A stretch of 64,000 nt of DNA from Blastococcus sp. TF02-8 (GTDB taxonomy: Bacteria; Actinomycetota; Actinomycetes; Mycobacteriales; Geodermatophilaceae). Position 1 is the stretch's first letter. Every line of letters starts with the position of its first letter. The notes under the pieces are model-generated. The model saw nothing but the letters and a program-made list of their open reading frames with translations. It did no database searches and was not told the origin of the DNA. This document shows, piece after piece, positions 9,066-22,028 of the stretch. The translations under genes were made by a program, and so were the position numbers. The stretch is taken from assembly GCF_003319175.1 (NCBI RefSeq), contig NZ_QOHK01000012.1, forward strand, positions 28,447 through 92,446, given 5' to 3'.

Positions 9066-10019
9066 ATGGCAGCGCAGCCCAGGAACGGCAAGGTCACCGT
9101 GGTCGGTGCCGGCTTCTACGGCTCCACCACCGCTCTCCGTCTCGCGGAGTACGACGTCTTCGAGACCGTCGTCCTCACCGACATCCTGGAGGGCAAGCCC
9201 GAGGGCCTGGCCCTCGACATGAACCAGTCCCGGCCCGTCGAGGGTTTCGAGACGAAGGTCGTCGGTGTCGGCGGCGGTTCCTACGAGGGCACCGAGGGGT
9301 CCGACGTCGTCGTCGTGACCGCGGGGCTGCCCCGCAAGCCCGGCATGAGCCGCATGGACCTCATCGAGACCAACGCGGGGATCGTCCGCCAGGTCTCGGA
9401 GAACATCGCGAAGACCTCGCCGGACGCCGTCGTCATCGTGGTCTCCAACCCGCTGGACGAGATGACCGCGCTGGCGCAGATCGCCACCGGCTCCCCGCAC
9501 CACCGGGTCATGGGCCAGGCCGGGATGCTCGACACCGCCCGCTTCACCAACTTCGTGGCCGAGGAGTGCGGCGTGCCCGTCTCCTCGGTGCGCACGCTGA
9601 CCCTGGGCTCGCACGGCGACACGATGGTGCCGGTGCCCTCGCGCTGCACCGTCGAGGGCAAGCCGCTGGCCGACGTGCTGCCCGCCGACCGGATCGAGCA
9701 CCTCGTGCAGCGCACCCGCAACGGTGGCGCCGAGGTGGTCGCGCTGCTCAAGACCGGGTCGGCCTACTACGCTCCGTCCGCCGCGGCCGCCCGCATGGCG
9801 CGTGCGGTCATGGAGGACTCCGGCGCCGTGATGCCGGTGTGCACCTGGGTGGACGGCGAGTACGGCATCTCCGGGGTGTACCTGGGGGTGGAGGCCGAGA
9901 TCGGCCGGGGCGGCGTGACGCGCGTCGTCGAGAGCAACCTGTCCGACGACGAGCTGGCGGGCCTGCGCGAGGCGGCCGAAGCGGTGCGCGCGAAGCAGGC
10001 CGACGTAGCCGACCTCTGA
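9066..10019 (+). CDS. mdh: Malate dehydrogenase (LDH-type)
   Basis: NAD-dependent malate/lactate dehydrogenase superfamily enzyme, 317 aa, probably oxidising malate to oxaloacetate in the TCA cycle. The Rossmann motif [33 protein letters not shown], the substrate Asn in [11 protein letters not shown] and the catalytic His in [11 protein letters not shown] are present. The Arg in [10 protein letters not shown] fits the malate-type mobile loop, but malate versus lactate specificity is inferred mainly from context (icd next door). ATG at 9066 is chosen because a TAGGTT hexamer ends 7 nt before it; the GTG at 9045 would overlap that promoter. Confidence 0.92.
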   Translation: MAAQPRNGKVTVVGAGFYGSTTALRLAEYDVFETVVLTDILEGKPEGLALDMNQSRPVEGFETKVVGVGGGSYEGTEGSDVVVVTAGLPRKPGMSRMDLIETNAGIVRQVSENIAKTSPDAVVIVVSNPLDEMTALAQIATGSPHHRVMGQAGMLDTARFTNFVAEECGVPVSSVRTLTLGSHGDTMVPVPSRCTVEGKPLADVLPADRIEHLVQRTRNGGAEVVALLKTGSAYYAPSAAAARMARAVMEDSGAVMPVCTWVDGEYGISGVYLGVEAEIGRGGVTRVVESNLSDDELAGLREAAEAVRAKQADVADL

Positions 10020-10020
10020 A

Positions 10021-10080
10021 GAAGGACCCCGCTGCCCCCCACCGCTCGCACGCTCGCGGCGGGCCCCTGCAGCGGGGCCA
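10021..10080. repeat. Full copy of the ~57-bp dispersed palindromic repeat
   Basis: The element starts two bases after the mdh stop. Outer arms (ACCCCGCTGC and GCAGCGGGG) pair, enclosing a second GC-rich stem with the core CTCGCACGCTCGCGGCGGG. The reverse complement of 41249-41306 aligns over its whole length at roughly 85% identity by eye. Here it may serve as the mdh terminator. Confidence 0.8.
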
Positions 10081-10101
10081 CGACAGCAACAAGGAGAACG
10101 C

Positions 10102-11316
10102 GTGAGCAAGATCAAGGTCGAGGGCACCGTCGTCGAGCTCGACGGCGACGAGATGACCCGGATCATCTGGCAGTTCATCAAGGACCAGCTGATCCTCCCG
10201 TACCTCGACGTCAACCTCGAGTACTACGACCTCGGCATCGAGCACCGCGACGCCACCGACGACCAGGTGACGATCGACTCCGCCAACGCCATCAAGAAGC
10301 ACGGCGTCGGCGTCAAGTGCGCGACCATCACGCCCGACGAGGCGCGGGTCGAGGAGTTCGGCCTCAAGAAGATGTGGCGCTCCCCGAACGGGACGATCCG
10401 CAACATCCTCGGCGGCGTCATCTTCCGCGAGCCGATCATCATGCAGAACGTGCCGCGCCTGGTGCCGGGCTGGACCAAGCCGATCATCGTCGGCCGTCAC
10501 GCCTACGGCGACCAGTACCGCGCCACCGACTTCAAGTTCCCGACCTCGGGCAAGCTCACCGTCACCTTCACCCCGGACGACGGCTCGCAGCCCATCGAGC
10601 ACGAGGTCTTCCAGGCCCCGGGCGCCGGCGTCTCGCTGTCGATGTACAACCTCGACGACTCGATCCGCGACTTCGCGAAGGCCTCGCTCAACTACGGCCT
10701 CGACCGCGGCTACCCGGTCTACCTCTCCACGAAGAACACGATCCTCAAGGCCTACGACGGCCGGTTCAAGGACATCTTCGAGGAGGTGTTCGAGTCCGAG
10801 TTCAAGGACAAGTTCGCCGCCGCCGGCATCACCTACGAGCACCGGCTCATCGACGACATGGTCGCCGCCTCGCTCAAGTGGGAGGGCGGCTACGTCTGGG
10901 CGTGCAAGAACTACGACGGTGACGTGCAGTCCGACACCGTGGCCCAGGGCTTCGGCTCGCTCGGCCTCATGACGTCGGTCCTGGCCACCCCGGACGGCCG
11001 CACGGTCGAGGCCGAGGCCGCCCACGGCACCGTGACCCGGCACTACCGGCAGCACCAGCAGGGCAAGGAGACCTCGACCAACCCGATCGCGTCGATCTTC
11101 GCCTGGACCCGGGGCCTCGCGCACCGCGGCAAGCTGGACGGCACCCCCGAGGTGACCCGGTTCGCCGAGACCCTCGAGCGGGTCTGCATCGAGACCGTCG
11201 AGAGCGGCCAGATGACCAAGGACCTGGCACTGCTGATCTCCAAGGACCAGCCGTGGCTGAACACCCAGGACTTCCTGGCGGCCATCGACACCAACCTGCA
11301 GAAGGCCATGGCCTGA
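10102..11316 (+). CDS. icd: NADP-dependent isocitrate dehydrogenase, eukaryotic-type homodimer
   Basis: 404-residue isocitrate dehydrogenase of the dimeric type shared with eukaryotes and mycobacterial Icd1, converting isocitrate to 2-oxoglutarate and producing NADPH. Motifs include the phosphate/substrate loop [22 protein letters not shown], the metal-binding [20 protein letters not shown] segment and the cofactor loop [14 protein letters not shown] start with AAGGAG 6 nt upstream. It is separated from mdh by a repeat element and followed by a strong terminator, so it is probably monocistronic. Confidence 0.97.
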   Translation: MSKIKVEGTVVELDGDEMTRIIWQFIKDQLILPYLDVNLEYYDLGIEHRDATDDQVTIDSANAIKKHGVGVKCATITPDEARVEEFGLKKMWRSPNGTIRNILGGVIFREPIIMQNVPRLVPGWTKPIIVGRHAYGDQYRATDFKFPTSGKLTVTFTPDDGSQPIEHEVFQAPGAGVSLSMYNLDDSIRDFAKASLNYGLDRGYPVYLSTKNTILKAYDGRFKDIFEEVFESEFKDKFAAAGITYEHRLIDDMVAASLKWEGGYVWACKNYDGDVQSDTVAQGFGSLGLMTSVLATPDGRTVEAEAAHGTVTRHYRQHQQGKETSTNPIASIFAWTRGLAHRGKLDGTPEVTRFAETLERVCIETVESGQMTKDLALLISKDQPWLNTQDFLAAIDTNLQKAMA

Positions 11317-11338
11317 CGTAGGACCGTCGATCCACGCC

Positions 11339-11371
11339 GGTGGCCCCCTCGGTTCGTCCGAGGGGGCCACC
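11339..11371 (+). terminator. Perfect hairpin terminator after icd
   Basis: A 14-bp perfect stem (11339-11352 with 11358-11371) and TTCGT loop lies 22 nt after the icd stop. The remaining 200 nt to the next gene show no other feature beyond a weak 8-bp stem near 11480-11510. Confidence 0.85.
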
Positions 11372-11570
11372 GACGTGTTCTCGTCCTGTGGACGGCGGTC
11401 CGTCGGGGACTGCTCGCGCCGACGCAGCTGCGCCGCACACGGCGACCATCCGGGGAGATGCGGCTCACCGTCCACGCTCGAAGGGGGTGCGCGGGCCTCC
11501 TTCGAGTGCGACGACCAGGCACCATGGGGGAGTCCCACCCCCGAACCAACCCCTGAGGAGCACGCCGCCG

Positions 11571-12895
11571 GTGAGCGACGTATGGCTCAACATCGTCATG
11601 GTCGTCCTCTTCGTGCTGATCGGCGGGGCCTTCGCCGGCGCGGAGATCGCCCTGGTCTCGCTGCGCGAGGGTCAGGTGCGCGCCATGGCCGAGCAGGGGC
11701 GGCGCGGCCAGGCGGTCCAGAAGCTGCTGAAGGACCCGAACCAGTTCCTCGCGGCGGTGCAGGTTGGCGTCACCCTCGCCGGGTTCTTCTCCGCGGCCTT
11801 CGGTGCCAGCACGCTGTCCCGCCCGCTTGCCGCCTTCCTGGAGACGCGCGGCATGAGCGAGGGCCTCGCCGGCACGCTGGCGCTGGTGCTCGTCACGATC
11901 GTCATCAGCTACCTGTCACTGGTCGTCGGTGAGCTGACGCCGAAGCGGCTGGCGCTGCAGCGGGCCGAGGGCTTCTCGCTCGTCGTCGCCGCGCCGCTCA
12001 ACGCCATCGCCAAGCTGTCCCGCCCGATCATCTGGCTGCTGTCGAAGTCGACCAACGGACTGGTGCGCCTGCTGGGCGGGGACCCCAGGGCCAGCGGCGA
12101 GTCGATCAGCCAGGAGGAGCTCCGCGACCTGGTCGCCGCGCACGAGTCGCTGAGCAGCGACGAGCGCCGGCTCATCGACGAGGTCTTCCGCGCCGGCGAG
12201 CGCGAGGTGCGCGAGGTGATGACCCCGCGCACCGAGGTCCAGTTCCTCGACGCCTCGATGACCGCCAGCCGCGCGGCGAAGCTGGTGGCGGAGTCCAACT
12301 GGTCCCGGTTCCCGGTGGCCGGGCGGGACCAGGACGACGTGCTCGGCTTCGTGCACGTCCGCGACCTGTTCCTGCCCAACCACCCCGCGGGGCGGGCGGC
12401 CACCGTGGGCGACCTGGCCCGCGAGGTCACGCGCCTGCCCGGCACCGCCGCCGTCCTCACCGTGCTCAGCGAGATGCGCCGGGAGAACCAGCACCTTGCC
12501 ATCGTCGTCGACGAGTACGGCGGCACCGACGGGATCGTGACGCTGGAGGACCTCATCGAGGAGGTCATCGGCGAGATCTACGACGAGTACGACGAGGAGG
12601 TCGAGCCCGAGGCCCGGCAGTCGCCCGACGCCCCGCGGGAGGTCGACGGCCTGCTCAACCTGGACGACTTCACCGAGGCCACCGGGCTGGCGCTCCCGGA
12701 AGGGCCCTACGAGACGGCGGCCGGCTACGTGCTGGCCGAGCTGGGCCGGCTGCCCGAGGTGGGCGACACCGTCGAGGTGGAGGGACGCCGCATCGAGGTG
12801 GTCGAGCTCGACGGGCGACGCATCGCCCGCATCCTGGTCAGCCCGCCCCCGGCCGGCGACGTCCCACAGGACGCCGCCGACCGCACCGAGGTCGG

Positions 12896-12899
<4 letters not shown>
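11571..12899 (+). CDS. CNNM/CorC-HlyC family membrane protein with CBS pair
   Basis: 442-residue hemolysin-C/CorC-type protein, probably involved in divalent cation efflux or magnesium homeostasis. An N-terminal DUF21 (CNNM) membrane domain covers about residues 1-190 (AFAGAEIALVSLREGQVRAM, GVTLAGFFSAAFGA, VISYLSLVVGELTPKRLA). A CBS pair follows (REVMTPRTEVQFLD, RFPVAGRDQDDVLGFVHVRDL, MRRENQHLAIVVDEYGGTDG), then a CorC_HlyC acidic domain (GLLNLDDFTEATGL). GTG start with TGAGGAG 8 nt upstream. Its stop overlaps that of convergent galE by 3 bases (12897-12899). Confidence 0.9.
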
Positions 12900-16676
<3,777 letters not shown>

Positions 16677-16712
16677 CCGGCGGCGCAGCGGGCCGGCCAG
16701 CAGACTCGGGTG

Positions 16713-17696
16713 GTGAGCTCGTCGCGCCCCGATGACCCGCCGGCCGCCAGGGCGTGGCCGGTCCGGTTGTGGGACCGGGTCGACGCCGTCGTCTCCGCCA
16801 CCCGCGCCCGCTACGGCTGGTTCGACCGTCTGGCCCGGGCCGGTGGCCGCTACCAGCGGACCCAGGGCGACCTGATGGCCGCCGGGGTCACCTACTTCGC
16901 CTTCCTCGCGCTCTTCCCGGTCCTGCTGCTGGTCGCCTCGATCATCGGTCTGGTGCTCGCCGGCGACGAGCTGCTCCAGCGCGAGCTGTTCAGCGCCATC
17001 CGCGAGGCGTTCCCCGGCGGGCTGGGCCGGCGGCTGGTCGAACAGCTCTCCGGCGCCATCGACTCCGCGGGTGTGGTCGGGCTGATCGGGCTCGCCGGAT
17101 TCCTGTACGCCGGCCTGCGCACGATGGACAAGCTGCGGGTGGGGATGGAGCGCATCTGGAAGGGCCGGGTCGACGAGCCGGAGTTCCTGCGCGACAACCT
17201 GCAGGACGTCGTGGCCCTCGTGGCGCTCGGCGCGGTGGGGGTGGCCAGCCTCGGGCTCACCGGTCTGGTCAGCCAGGCCTCGTCCCGGGTGCTGGACTTC
17301 CTCGACCTCGCCGACGAACCGGGGTACGGCGTCCTGACCTGGCTGCTGGGCATCGGGCTGGCCATGGCCGGCGACGTCGTCGTCTTCCTGTGGCTGCTGC
17401 GCGTGGTGCCGGGGGTGACCAACCCGGTGCGGCGGCTGCTGCCCGGGGCGTTGTTCGGCGCGGTCGGCTTCGAGGTGCTCAAGCTGATCGGCGGGTACTA
17501 CCTCTCGCTGATCTCCGACAGCGTCACGGCGTCGGCGTTCGGCGGCGCCGTGGGCGTGCTCGTCTGGATCAACCTGGTGGCGCGGTTCGCCTTCTTCACC
17601 GCCGCCTGGACGGCCGCCGGCCTCGCGCAGGAGGCTCCGCCGCCGGTCGGACCCGGCGACGTCGAGCCGATCCGGCGCCCAGCAGCGTCGCGCTGA
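16713..17696 (+). CDS. YihY/BrkB-family inner membrane protein
   Basis: 327-residue polytopic membrane protein of the YihY/virulence-factor BrkB family, of unknown biochemical role. The family start is seen in GDLMAAGVTYFAFLALFPVLLL, followed by further segments (VGLIGLAGFLYAGLRTM, VVALVALGAVGVASLGLTGLV, WLLGIGLAMAGDVVVFLWLL, GGAVGVLVWINLVARFAFF). GTG at 16713 is preferred over 16710 because a CAGACT hexamer lies 6 nt before it. The last 101 bp overlap the 3' end of the convergent D,D-carboxypeptidase gene, an unusually deep overlap. Confidence 0.9.
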   Translation: MSSSRPDDPPAARAWPVRLWDRVDAVVSATRARYGWFDRLARAGGRYQRTQGDLMAAGVTYFAFLALFPVLLLVASIIGLVLAGDELLQRELFSAIREAFPGGLGRRLVEQLSGAIDSAGVVGLIGLAGFLYAGLRTMDKLRVGMERIWKGRVDEPEFLRDNLQDVVALVALGAVGVASLGLTGLVSQASSRVLDFLDLADEPGYGVLTWLLGIGLAMAGDVVVFLWLLRVVPGVTNPVRRLLPGALFGAVGFEVLKLIGGYYLSLISDSVTASAFGGAVGVLVWINLVARFAFFTAAWTAAGLAQEAPPPVGPGDVEPIRRPAASR

Positions 17697-18849
17697 GGAC
17701 CGCCGCGCCCCCGAGGGCGGGCAGCAGCCACGGCGTGGCGGCACCGGTGGTCCGCCCCGCCCCGGGGCGCGGGGGCGCAGGGGTGGCGGCCGGGGCGGGC
17801 GCCGGTGCCGCCAGCAGGTCACCGGGGCGCACGAGCCGGCCGACGCCGGGTGTCGCCGGAGGGACGGCGAACCCCCAGTCGAGCAGCAGCGCCGCCTGGT
17901 CGGCCGCCCGCAGCGGCACGTTCTCGGTGTCCAGGACGCTCACGACCAGCCGTCGTCCGTCCCGTTCGGCCCCGGTGACGAAGGTGTGCCGGGCCGCATC
18001 GGTGAACCCCGTCTTCCCGCCGAGCCCGCCCGGGTAGCCGGCGAGGGGGTTCTGGTTCTGGATCTGGAACCCGGGGGAGCGGCCCTCGACCGGTGGGACG
18101 GCGGCGGTGGGGACGCGCAGCACCGCGGCGGCCGCGGGTTCCTCGAGCAGCGCGCGGAAGATCAGGGCCAGGTCGTAGGCCGAGGTCGTCTGTCCGGCCA
18201 CGTCGAGCCCCGAGGGGTTCCCGGCCACCGTGTCGTAGGCGCCGAGGTCGGACGCGGTGCGGTTCATCGCCGCCACCGTCGCCTCCTGCCCGCCGGCGAC
18301 GCGGGCGAGGGCGGAGGCGGCATCGTTGCCCGACTGCAGCACCAGCGCCTCGAACAGCAACGACACGGGGTAGCGCCCGCAGGCCACGAGCCCGACCCGG
18401 CTGCCCTCCACCTGCTCGTCCTCCGGCGTGGCCTCCACGACCTGTGCCGGGTCGAGCCGGGGCACCAGCGTGAGCAGGGTGAGGGTCTTCAGGGTGCTGG
18501 CCGGGTAGTGGCGCCCGTGCGCGTCCCGGGCGGCGAGGACCCGACCCGACGAGGCGTCGGCCACCAGCCAGGCGGTGGCGGTGATGCCGGCCGGCAGCGG
18601 CGGCGCGCCGTCGGCCACCACGGTCCCGCGGGACCCCAGGCGCTGCCCACCGACCGTGCTCCCGTCGGGCGCGGTGCCCCGCTCGGGCGGCCCGGTGAGC
18701 GGTGCCGACGGGGTGGGTGCCGCGGTGTCCGCGGTGGGGCGCGCCGCCGACGTCGGGTCGGTTGCGGGTGCGGCCGCCGCGGGACCGCCCGCGAGGAGGG
18801 CGAGGAGGGCGGCGGCGGCCAGCAGGGGCACGGCGCGGCGTCGTCGCAT
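17596..18849 (-). CDS. D-alanyl-D-alanine carboxypeptidase (PBP5/DacB type)
   Basis: 417-residue exported serine D,D-carboxypeptidase trimming the fifth residue of peptidoglycan stem peptides. A signal peptide (LLAAAALLALLAGGPAAAAP) leads into a Pro/Thr/Ala-rich linker. The three penicillin-binding motifs follow: SxxK in PASTLKTLTLL, SGN in LQSGNDAASAL and KTG in GGKTGFTDAARH. A C-terminal membrane anchor (WLLPALGGAAVLSATLL) ends in an Arg-rich tail, the part that overlaps yihY. ATG at 18849 removes a 25-residue extension and follows a TACGGT hexamer by 6 nt. Confidence 0.92.
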   Translation of the reverse strand: MRRRRAVPLLAAAALLALLAGGPAAAAPATDPTSAARPTADTAAPTPSAPLTGPPERGTAPDGSTVGGQRLGSRGTVVADGAPPLPAGITATAWLVADASSGRVLAARDAHGRHYPASTLKTLTLLTLVPRLDPAQVVEATPEDEQVEGSRVGLVACGRYPVSLLFEALVLQSGNDAASALARVAGGQEATVAAMNRTASDLGAYDTVAGNPSGLDVAGQTTSAYDLALIFRALLEEPAAAAVLRVPTAAVPPVEGRSPGFQIQNQNPLAGYPGGLGGKTGFTDAARHTFVTGAERDGRRLVVSVLDTENVPLRAADQAALLLDWGFAVPPATPGVGRLVRPGDLLAAPAPAPAATPAPPRPGAGRTTGAATPWLLPALGGAAVLSATLLGAGSARRRRVRPAAEPPARGRRPSRRR

Positions 18850-18855
18850 GCCGGC

Positions 18856-18861
18856 ACCGTA
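18856..18861 (-). promoter_or_regulatory. -10 hexamer TACGGT for leaderless D,D-carboxypeptidase gene
   Basis: On the minus strand TACGGT lies 6 nt before the ATG at 18849. The rest of 18862-19089 is the divergent promoter region shared with the BMP lipoprotein gene; it contains a GC-rich hairpin near 19000-19022 and no other recognised element. Confidence 0.5.
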
Positions 18862-19089
18862 GGCCGCGTGACCTGCGGCACCCTGCGCGCCGTCCGGGCG
18901 CCCCGAACGGATGAGCCTTCGCAACGATCGGGTCTCAGTCCGCAGCAGAGCTTGTAGCGCCCGTAGGGGCCGCGATTAGCGTCGCTGCCGGGTGCCTCCC
19001 GGGGCCGCGCACGCGGCCCGGCGGCACCGGATGTCCGATTCCGGACGCGCGGCCGCGAGCGGCGCGTCCCCCACACAGAGGAGATCGTC

Positions 19090-20142
19090 TTGCGCCGAGC
19101 GCGGATGACGAAGGCCGCGGCGCTGCTGCTGGCCGGCAGCCTGGCCCTGGTGGCCTGTGCCAGCGACGAGAAGGACAGCGGCGCGGGCAGCAAGGGCGGC
19201 AGCGACGGCGACCTGAAGATCGGCCTGGCCTTCGACACCGGCGGCCGTGGCGACCAGTCCTTCAACGACTCCGCCGTCGCGGGCGTCGAGAAGGCCATCA
19301 AGGACCTCGGCGGCAAGGTGCAGGAGCTCTCGCCGAACGACGACGCCTCCAACCGCGCCGAGCTGCTGACCCAGCTCGCCGAGGCCGGCTACAACCCGGT
19401 CATCGCCGTCGGCTTCAACTACGACGACGTCATCGCCGAGGTCGCGCCGCAGTTCCCCGACACCACCTTCGCGCAGGTCGACGGCTCCAACGCCGACGGC
19501 AAGAAGGGCGACAACGTCACCGGTCTCCTCTTCGCCGAGGAGCAGGGGTCCTTCCTGGCCGGCGTCGCCGCCGCGCTGAAGACCGAGACGAACAACGTCG
19601 GCTTCGTCGGTGGCGTGCAGAGCCCGCTGATCGAGAAGTTCCAGGCCGGCTTCCAGGCCGGTGCCAAGGCCGTCAAGCCCGACATCCAGGTCCAGGTCCA
19701 GTACCTGTCCCCGGCCGGTGACTTCAGCGGCTTCGGTGACCCGCAGAAGGGCAAGCTCGTCGCCCAGGGCATGTACCAGAACGGCGCGGACATCGTGTTC
19801 CACGCCGCCGGCGGTTCCGGCAAGGGTGTCTTCGAGGCGGCCGTCGAGGCCGGCAAGCGGGCCATCGGCGTCGACTCCGACCAGTACCTGACCGCCTCGC
19901 CCGACCAGCAGGCCGTGATCATGACCTCGATGCTCAAGCGCGTCGACAACGCCGTCGAGAACTTCATCAAGGCCTACGCCGAGGGTGACGTCGAGGGCGC
20001 CACGGACATCGTCAACGACCTGTCCACGGGCGGCGTCGGCCTGGCCACCTCCGGTGGCTACATCGACGACATCGCCGACCAGATCAAGGACTTCGAGAAG
20101 AAGATCCTCGACGGCGACATCACGGTTCCCACCAAGCCGTGA
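19090..20142 (+). CDS. BMP-family nucleoside-binding lipoprotein of an ABC importer
   Basis: 350-residue substrate-binding lipoprotein of the BMP/PnrA family, which binds purine and other nucleosides outside the membrane. The lipobox is LVAC with Cys at residue 23, followed by a Ser/Gly/Lys-rich linker. Family segments GLAFDTGGRGDQSFNDSA, VGGVQSPLIEKFQAGFQAG, HAAGGSGKGVFEAA and GVDSDQY are intact. The unusual TTG start is chosen because AGAGGAG lies 6-7 nt upstream; an ATG at 19105 is the alternative. An ATPase, two permeases, cdd and deoA follow, supporting nucleoside uptake. A GC-rich hairpin after the stop may give excess lipoprotein over transporter. Confidence 0.93.
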   Translation: MRRARMTKAAALLLAGSLALVACASDEKDSGAGSKGGSDGDLKIGLAFDTGGRGDQSFNDSAVAGVEKAIKDLGGKVQELSPNDDASNRAELLTQLAEAGYNPVIAVGFNYDDVIAEVAPQFPDTTFAQVDGSNADGKKGDNVTGLLFAEEQGSFLAGVAAALKTETNNVGFVGGVQSPLIEKFQAGFQAGAKAVKPDIQVQVQYLSPAGDFSGFGDPQKGKLVAQGMYQNGADIVFHAAGGSGKGVFEAAVEAGKRAIGVDSDQYLTASPDQQAVIMTSMLKRVDNAVENFIKAYAEGDVEGATDIVNDLSTGGVGLATSGGYIDDIADQIKDFEKKILDGDITVPTKP

Positions 20143-20147
20143 CCGTC

Positions 20148-20180
20148 GGCCGCGGGTCCCGCTCCGGCGGGCCCGCGGCC
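20148..20180 (+). terminator. Intra-operon hairpin after the binding-protein gene
   Basis: A 14-bp near-perfect stem (20148-20162 with 20167-20180, TCCG loop) starts 6 nt after the lipoprotein stop, at the head of a 296-nt gap before the ATPase gene. The gap holds further GC-rich inverted repeats but no supported gene. Likely partial terminator or mRNA 3'-end stabiliser. Confidence 0.6.
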
Positions 20181-20438
20181 CAGGTCGACCCGACGGCGGG
20201 TCCGGGCGCAGGTCGCCCGGGCCCGCCGTCGTCGGTCCGGCCCCGGGCAGGAGGGCCGCGCGCCACCACCCGGGCCGGATGGGAGATCATGCGGCAGCCG
20301 GTTCCCGAGCGGGACCGGCCGCCCGACCCGGCCACCCGTGGCCGGCCGGTGCCCCGCGGCGGACCCCGCAGGAACCGGGGCGGACGAACGGACGTGCGCC
20401 GCGCACCAGCGGCACGCACAGCGAGGGAGAGGCCCACC

Positions 20439-22028
20439 ATGGCCGCAACAGCAGCGCCCGGCGGCGGCACGCCGCCCGTCGGCGCCCCCGGTGACGGCGT
20501 GCCCTACGCGGTCGAGCTGCGGGGCATCACCAAGCGGTTCCCCGGGGTCGTCGCCAACCGCGACATCGAGCTGCGCGTCCGGCGCGGCGAGGTGCACGCG
20601 ATCGTCGGCGAGAACGGCGCCGGCAAGTCGACCCTGATGAAGACCCTGTACGGGATGCACCGCCCCGACGAGGGCACGATCCTGCTCGACGGGCGCGAGA
20701 CGACCCTGCGCAGCCCCGCGGACGCCATCGCCGCCGGCATCGGCATGGTCCACCAGCACTTCATGCTGGCCGACAACTTCACCGTCCTGGAGAACATCGT
20801 CCTGGGCAGCGAGCCGACCAAGGGCGGCCGGCTCGACCGCGCCGAGGCTCGGCGCCGCATCCGCGAGATCTCCGACCGCTACGCCCTCGGCCTCGACCCC
20901 GACGAGCTGGTCGAGAACCTCGGTGTCGGCGACCGGCAGCGCGTGGAGATCGCCAAGGTCCTCTACCGCGGCGCCCGCACCCTGATCCTCGACGAGCCCA
21001 CCGCCGTCCTGGTGCCCCAGGAGGTCGACGAGCTCTTCGGCAACCTGGCCGAGCTCAAGCGCGAGGGCCTGACGGTCATCTTCATCTCGCACAAGCTCGA
21101 CGAGGTCCGCAAGGTGGCCGACTCGATCACCGTGATCCGGCGCGGCACGACCGTGGGCACCGCCGACCCGCGGACGACGACGTCGCGCCAGCTCGCCGAG
21201 ATGATGGTCGGCTCCGAGCTGCCCTCGCCGCACACCCGCACGTCGACCGTGCGGGAGGCCGCGGTCCTGCAGCTGAGCGGGGTCTCCGTGGCCTCGACCG
21301 ACGGCGGCCGGCCTGCCGTGGACGACGTCGCGCTCACCGTGCGCGAGGGCGAGGTCGTGGGCATCGCCGGCGTCGAGGGGAACGGCCAGGCCGAGCTCGT
21401 CGAGGCGATCATGGGCCTGCGCTCGCTCGCGGCCGGCAGCGTCGACTTCGCCGGTCAGGACATCAGCACGTGGAGCACCCGCGCCCGTCGCGAGGGCGGG
21501 ATCGGGTTCATCCCCGAGGACCGCCACCGCCAGGGGATGCTGCTCGAGGCCCCGCTGTGGGAGAACCGCATCCTCGGCCACCAGACCCGCCCGCCGGCGG
21601 TCAAGGGGCCGTTCATCGACCGCAAGGGCGCCCGTTCCGACACCGAGCGGATCATGCGTGAGTACGACGTCCGCGCCCCCGGGCCGGACACGCTGGCGCA
21701 CGCCCTGTCGGGCGGCAACCAGCAGAAGCTGATCATCGGGCGCGAGATGAGCTCGGCCCCCAAGCTGCTGATCGCGGCCCACCCGACCCGCGGGGTCGAC
21801 GTCGGCGCGCAGTCGGTCATCTGGGAGCTGCTCAAGGACGCCCGTGCCGAAGGGATGGGCATCCTGTTGATCTCGGCCGACCTCGACGAGCTGATCGGGC
21901 TCTCGGACACGCTGCACGTGATGCTGCGCGGCCGGCTCGTGGCGACCCTGGACCCGGCGGCGCTGACGCCGGAGGAGCTGGGCGGTCACATGACGGGCGC
22001 CACCGACTCCGCGGTGGGTGCGGCGTGA
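20439..22028 (+). CDS. Nucleoside ABC importer ATPase with two nucleotide-binding domains
   Basis: 529-residue tandem ABC ATPase of the sugar/nucleoside CUT2-like type. The first domain has Walker A GENGAGKST (about residue 57), Q-loop GMVHQHFM, a diverged signature LGVGDRQRVEIAK and Walker B LILDEPTAVL. The second has a degenerate Walker A (GVEGNGQAEL), signature LSGGNQQK and a degenerate Walker B ending HPTRGVDVGA, the asymmetry normal for this family. The ATG at 20439 gives a family-like N-terminus; the long in-frame upstream extension is GC-rich nonsense. The stop overlaps the GTG of the first permease. Confidence 0.95.
   Translation: MAATAAPGGGTPPVGAPGDGVPYAVELRGITKRFPGVVANRDIELRVRRGEVHAIVGENGAGKSTLMKTLYGMHRPDEGTILLDGRETTLRSPADAIAAGIGMVHQHFMLADNFTVLENIVLGSEPTKGGRLDRAEARRRIREISDRYALGLDPDELVENLGVGDRQRVEIAKVLYRGARTLILDEPTAVLVPQEVDELFGNLAELKREGLTVIFISHKLDEVRKVADSITVIRRGTTVGTADPRTTTSRQLAEMMVGSELPSPHTRTSTVREAAVLQLSGVSVASTDGGRPAVDDVALTVREGEVVGIAGVEGNGQAELVEAIMGLRSLAAGSVDFAGQDISTWSTRARREGGIGFIPEDRHRQGMLLEAPLWENRILGHQTRPPAVKGPFIDRKGARSDTERIMREYDVRAPGPDTLAHALSGGNQQKLIIGREMSSAPKLLIAAHPTRGVDVGAQSVIWELLKDARAEGMGILLISADLDELIGLSDTLHVMLRGRLVATLDPAALTPEELGGHMTGATDSAVGAA

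Noticed and set aside
20139..20438. 100-codon in-frame extension upstream of the transporter ATPase
   Set aside because: Composition is random Gly/Arg/Pro, homology starts after the ATG at 20439, and the region holds hairpins.
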